From positions 1-18,509 of the forward strand of contig DGNT01000079.1 in assembly GCA_002389055.1 (NCBI GenBank): a DNA stretch of 18,509 bases, written 5' to 3'. Source of the stretch: Alcanivorax sp. UBA4485. Its GTDB lineage: Bacteria; Pseudomonadota; Gammaproteobacteria; Pseudomonadales; Alcanivoracaceae. Below, in pieces: positions 16,066-18,509 of the stretch (position 1 is the stretch's first letter; each line of letters starts with the position of its first letter). The notes under the pieces are model-generated. The model searched no databases. It saw nothing but the letters and a program-made list of their open reading frames with translations, and had not been told where the DNA came from. Made by a program: the position numbers and the translations under genes.

Positions 16066-16380
16066 TCAGTCTCGGTCTTTCTTGCCGAAAAAGCGGCCGA
16101 TGCGTTCGCCGACGATTTCCGTGCTGGAGCGCGCCAGGCTGCGGCTGGTTTCTTCCAACATTTCCCGCGTGGGCAGATTGCGCACGCCCTCGTTGATGCC
16201 GCGCTTGACCGCTTCCTCCACGCTGTCCGCGATCAAATCGGCGGCCTTGCGGGCCTCCTCGTCGATGTCTTGGCGCACGGTGCGGCGCAGGCGCGGCATG
16301 AAATAGACCTGCCCCCAGATCGCCACCACGGTCAAGGTGATGGCCGCGCTCAACACGGCGGAAAGCAAAATCGCGGTCAT
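16066..16380 (-). CDS. Small single-TM membrane protein, paralogue of the 13383-13673 product
   Basis: This 104-residue protein has a TM helix at about 3-25 (AILLSAVLSAAITLTVVAIW), MPRLRRTVRQDIDEEARKAAD (28-48), a long helical middle and a C-terminus ending ERIGRFFGKKDRD. The overall layout, the LS..ITL.V core of the helix, the PRL motif and the REVI/TEIV...R(D)LARFVGG / IGRFFGK tail all match the other small TM protein in this window. I know no named family. AGGGG lies 7 nt before the ATG. The gene stands alone, with a REPIN-like repeat just after its stop. It may act with the DUF445 or SCP2-like neighbours, which is a guess from location. Confidence 0.75.
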   Translation of the reverse strand: MTAILLSAVLSAAITLTVVAIWGQVYFMPRLRRTVRQDIDEEARKAADLIADSVEEAVKRGINEGVRNLPTREMLEETSRSLARSSTEIVGERIGRFFGKKDRD

Positions 16381-16554
16381 GAATGTTCCCCTTCGGTTCA
16401 GCCCGATACCGCTTTTGTAACAGCTTCGGGCATTACTGTAACCATTGGTACGAATCGGAAGTATTGCTCAGCAAAACAATTACTATCTTTCAGTGCTAAG
16501 GACAGCCCGTGTACACGCAGGAGCATGATAATAAACTCGACACGGGATATTTGA

Positions 16555-17352
16555 ATGACTGCCGGGACTACCTCGATACGCGCTCAGAGCCATAGTCTCA
16601 CCCCGCTGGCGCAACTGTTGTCTCTTTGCCAGCGCTACCGATTACCGCTCTCGCTACTGGCGATACAGCTTAAGGATGTGGCGTCCCTGAGCAAACAACT
16701 GGGCGGCGACCGCCTGCAACGTTTACAAAAACAATTGGGCCAGGCAGTGCAACAGCGCACCCGCATGGAAGACGCATTGATCGCCTGGCAACGGGGCTAT
16801 CTGGTGCTCTGCCTGCCGGGCACCCGTGCCGCCGGCGCCTCTTGCCTGGCTCGCCGGCTGGAGCACTGGTTTCAGAAAACCCGTTTCACGCTGGACGAAT
16901 TCACCGTGCAGCTGGACACCGCCATGGCCGTGCACGTAGCCAACCCGACGCCGGAACAAACCGAAGAGCAAGCCCGCGAAAACGTGCGCGAACTGCTCAT
17001 GGACACGCTCTGCCTGCTCGCCGCCGAAAACGAAAACGGCGACGGCCCGGCACTGTCACGGCGCGCCCTGGACGACAGCCAGAACGCGCCGGCCAGCGCC
17101 GCCACGTCAGCGGCCAGCTGCGAAGAGAACGACGATGGCATCGCCGTTAATGGCCGCCCCCAGCGCCGCCATGACGATGCCACCAACGGGCACGCCGCCT
17201 CGCCGCAACAACTCAAGGAACTGGTGGACCAGCTGCGCGACGACGACAACGCCCTGGTGAGCACGCTCTCCCCGGCACTGCAGCGGCTGGATGAGCGCAC
17301 CCGCATGCTGTTGATCGATCAGCTTCTGGAAGCGTCGCTGATCCCCCATTAA
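16555..17352 (+). CDS. Degenerate GGDEF-fold protein, candidate c-di-GMP receptor
   Basis: This is a 265-residue soluble protein. Residues 16-128 follow the GGDEF (diguanylate cyclase) fold: LLSLCQRYRLPLSLLAIQL, GGDRLQRLQKQLGQAV, then AWQRGYLVLCLPGTRAAGAS and ARRLEHWF. The catalytic GGDEF signature is replaced by QRGYL (79-83) and the first metal-binding Asp pair is also lost (AIQ at 36-38), so it should not make c-di-GMP. An RxxD motif (Arg70-Asp73) stands exactly five residues before it, where the inhibitory c-di-GMP site lies. A low-complexity linker (160-215) leads to a helical C-terminal region (217-262). It converges on cmoB with a 12-nt gap. The start has only a weak ribosome site (GGGAT). 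Confidence 0.7.
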   Translation: MTAGTTSIRAQSHSLTPLAQLLSLCQRYRLPLSLLAIQLKDVASLSKQLGGDRLQRLQKQLGQAVQQRTRMEDALIAWQRGYLVLCLPGTRAAGASCLARRLEHWFQKTRFTLDEFTVQLDTAMAVHVANPTPEQTEEQARENVRELLMDTLCLLAAENENGDGPALSRRALDDSQNAPASAATSAASCEENDDGIAVNGRPQRRHDDATNGHAASPQQLKELVDQLRDDDNALVSTLSPALQRLDERTRMLLIDQLLEASLIPH

Positions 17353-17364
17353 GCGGCCGTCGGG

Positions 17365-18330
17365 TCAGGTCCTGCGGGCGATCATCACCGCCCGACGCGG
17401 CGCCGGGTAACCTTCCCGGCTGCGCGTCGGGTCGTCCGGGTCAAGAAAGTCCGGCAACGATTGGAAGCGCATCCAGTCAGTGGCACGTTGTTCGTCCACC
17501 GTGGTCACGCACTCATCCACGCAGCGCACCCGGTCAAAACCGCAACGCCGCAGCCACACCGCCAGGTGAGCGGTGCTCGGCAAAAAAAACACATTGCGCA
17601 TCGCCGCGTAGCGTCCCTCCGGCATCAGCACGGCGCGCTCGTCGCCTTCCACCACCAGCGTCTCCAGCACCAGCTCGCCCCCCGGGCGCAGGGCATCGCG
17701 CAATTCCAGCAGATGGTCCAGCGGCGAACGGCGGTGGTACAGCACGCCCATGGAAAACACCGTGTCGAACGCCGCCAGCCCGGCGGGCAGCTCCTCCATG
17801 CGCAACGGCGCGAACCAGAACGGCGTCTCCGGCGTGAAACGCTTCACCGCCAGATACTGCATCAGGAACAACACCGTGGGATCGATGCCCAGCACCTGAG
17901 CCGCGCCGGCGCCGGCCATCCGCCAGCCGTGGTAGCCGCTGCCGCAGCCCACGTCCAGCACCCGACGCCCGCGCAGATCGGCCAAATGCGGCGCCACCCG
18001 CTGCCACTTCCAGTCGGAACGCCACTCCGTGTCGATGTGCGTGCCGAAGAATTCAAACGGCCCCTTGCGCCAGGGCATCAGCCCGCGCAACGCCCCATCC
18101 AGAGCCTCGGGGTCCACCGCCCCCGGCTCCCCAATGGTGACCCGGTCCCGGTCCAGCCGACACGGCGCCGGCCCCGGCGGCAACGCCGTCACGGCGTCAT
18201 GCCAGCGCGGCAGATCGCCGTGCGGCTTGTCCAGCAAACGGTGGCGGGTCATCGCCGCCACGGGCGCGCCGCCCTCGCCCAGCAGCGATGGCAGCGCCGC
18301 CTCCAGTTCATTCAGATAGGTTTCCAGCAT
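17365..18330 (-). CDS. cmoB: tRNA U34 carboxymethyltransferase CmoB
   Basis: This is a 321-residue enzyme, close to E. coli CmoB (323). It transfers the carboxymethyl group of carboxy-SAM to 5-hydroxyuridine at the tRNA wobble base, forming cmo5U. Clear motifs are LMPWRKGPFEFFGTHIDTEW (84-103), RSDWKW (104-109), the SAM-fold VLDVGCGSGYHGWRMAG (124-140), GIDPT (148-152), FSMGVLYHRRSPLDH (192-206) and EGYPAPRRAV (306-315). Lys89, Trp103, Lys108, Tyr198 and Arg313 match the E. coli carboxy-SAM-binding residues with a constant offset of two. I chose the ATG at 18330 because it gives the family length; an ATG at 18366 adds 12 residues reaching toward the repeat. Its usual partner cmoA is not in view and may lie beyond the window edge. 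Confidence 0.95.
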   Translation of the reverse strand: MLETYLNELEAALPSLLGEGGAPVAAMTRHRLLDKPHGDLPRWHDAVTALPPGPAPCRLDRDRVTIGEPGAVDPEALDGALRGLMPWRKGPFEFFGTHIDTEWRSDWKWQRVAPHLADLRGRRVLDVGCGSGYHGWRMAGAGAAQVLGIDPTVLFLMQYLAVKRFTPETPFWFAPLRMEELPAGLAAFDTVFSMGVLYHRRSPLDHLLELRDALRPGGELVLETLVVEGDERAVLMPEGRYAAMRNVFFLPSTAHLAVWLRRCGFDRVRCVDECVTTVDEQRATDWMRFQSLPDFLDPDDPTRSREGYPAPRRAVMIARRT

Positions 18331-18386
18331 GGCGCGGATTATCCCGGCGCCGACCGCCCGCCACAAGGCCCACTGCGGGACCGGCC

Positions 18387-18509
18387 TTGTGGGAGCGGGC
18401 CTTGTGGGAGCGGGCCTTGTGCGAGCGGGCCCGGCCCGCGAAAGGGAGCGCAGCTCCCGGCAGGATCCCAGAGACCTGGTTGTTCCGGAGCTCCGTATCC
18501 GAGACGCGG
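18387..18509. repeat. REPIN-like composite palindrome, copy 6, cut by the window edge
   Basis: Three tandem 15-bp end units start at 18387, 18402 and 18417 (TTGTGGGAGCGGGCC twice, then TTGTGCGAGCGGGCC). The REP arm CCGGCCCGCGAAAGG, the inner hairpin GGGAGC-GCA-GCTCCC and GGCAGGATCCCAGAGAC follow. The right half is not clearly recognisable within the remaining bases. Confidence 0.85.

Overview
This window is GC-rich DNA, by eye roughly two thirds G+C, with strong codon bias toward G/C-ending codons. The gene content points to a Gammaproteobacterium: a Pseudomonas-type acyclic-terpene utilisation (atu) cluster, a CmoB tRNA-modification enzyme, a PhaI/PhaF-type phasin, and REP-like palindromes resembling those of Pseudomonas and its relatives. 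An Alcanivorax-like or Pseudomonas-like marine or hydrocarbon-using organism is my best guess. The genus is inference, not something the sequence proves.

Left part (1-12067). A TetR regulator and a translationally coupled 62-residue protein are read leftward. Divergent from them is an operon in the Pseudomonas order atuA-atuB-atuC-atuD-atuE-atuF. Together these encode the central steps for 3-methyl-branched acyclic terpenoids: citronelloyl-CoA dehydrogenation (AtuD), geranoyl-CoA carboxylation (AtuC beta and AtuF biotin-carrying alpha subunits) and hydration of isohexenylglutaconyl-CoA (AtuE), plus AtuA and the SDR AtuB of uncertain role. A FATP/FadD6-type acyl-CoA synthetase, in the position of P. 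aeruginosa atuH, follows after a 253-nt gap and ends in a clear rho-independent terminator. An atuG-type second SDR is absent. A palindrome between a possible -35/-10 pair upstream of atuA is a candidate TetR operator.

Middle (12021-12791). This 771-nt non-coding region lies between convergent genes. After the terminator and a REPIN-like repeat it holds five perfect DnaA boxes (TTATNCACA), two one-mismatch boxes and a strongly AT-rich core of about 70 nt. It looks like a replication origin or a DnaA-titration locus and is the most striking unannotated feature here.

Right part (12792-18366). This is a set of poorly characterised, mostly membrane-linked genes: a phasin, a small single-TM protein coupled to a DUF445 protein, an SCP2/UbiJ-like protein with two added TM helices, a second small TM protein paralogous to the first, and a degenerate GGDEF protein that keeps an RxxD inhibitory-site motif. 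The last gene is cmoB.

Throughout, six copies of a composite palindromic repeat of about 145-160 bp (REPIN-like: two inverted REPs flanking two internal hairpins) occupy the gaps between genes. The internal hairpins vary in sequence but keep their pairing. A different, heptad-based inverted repeat sits between atuC and atuD.
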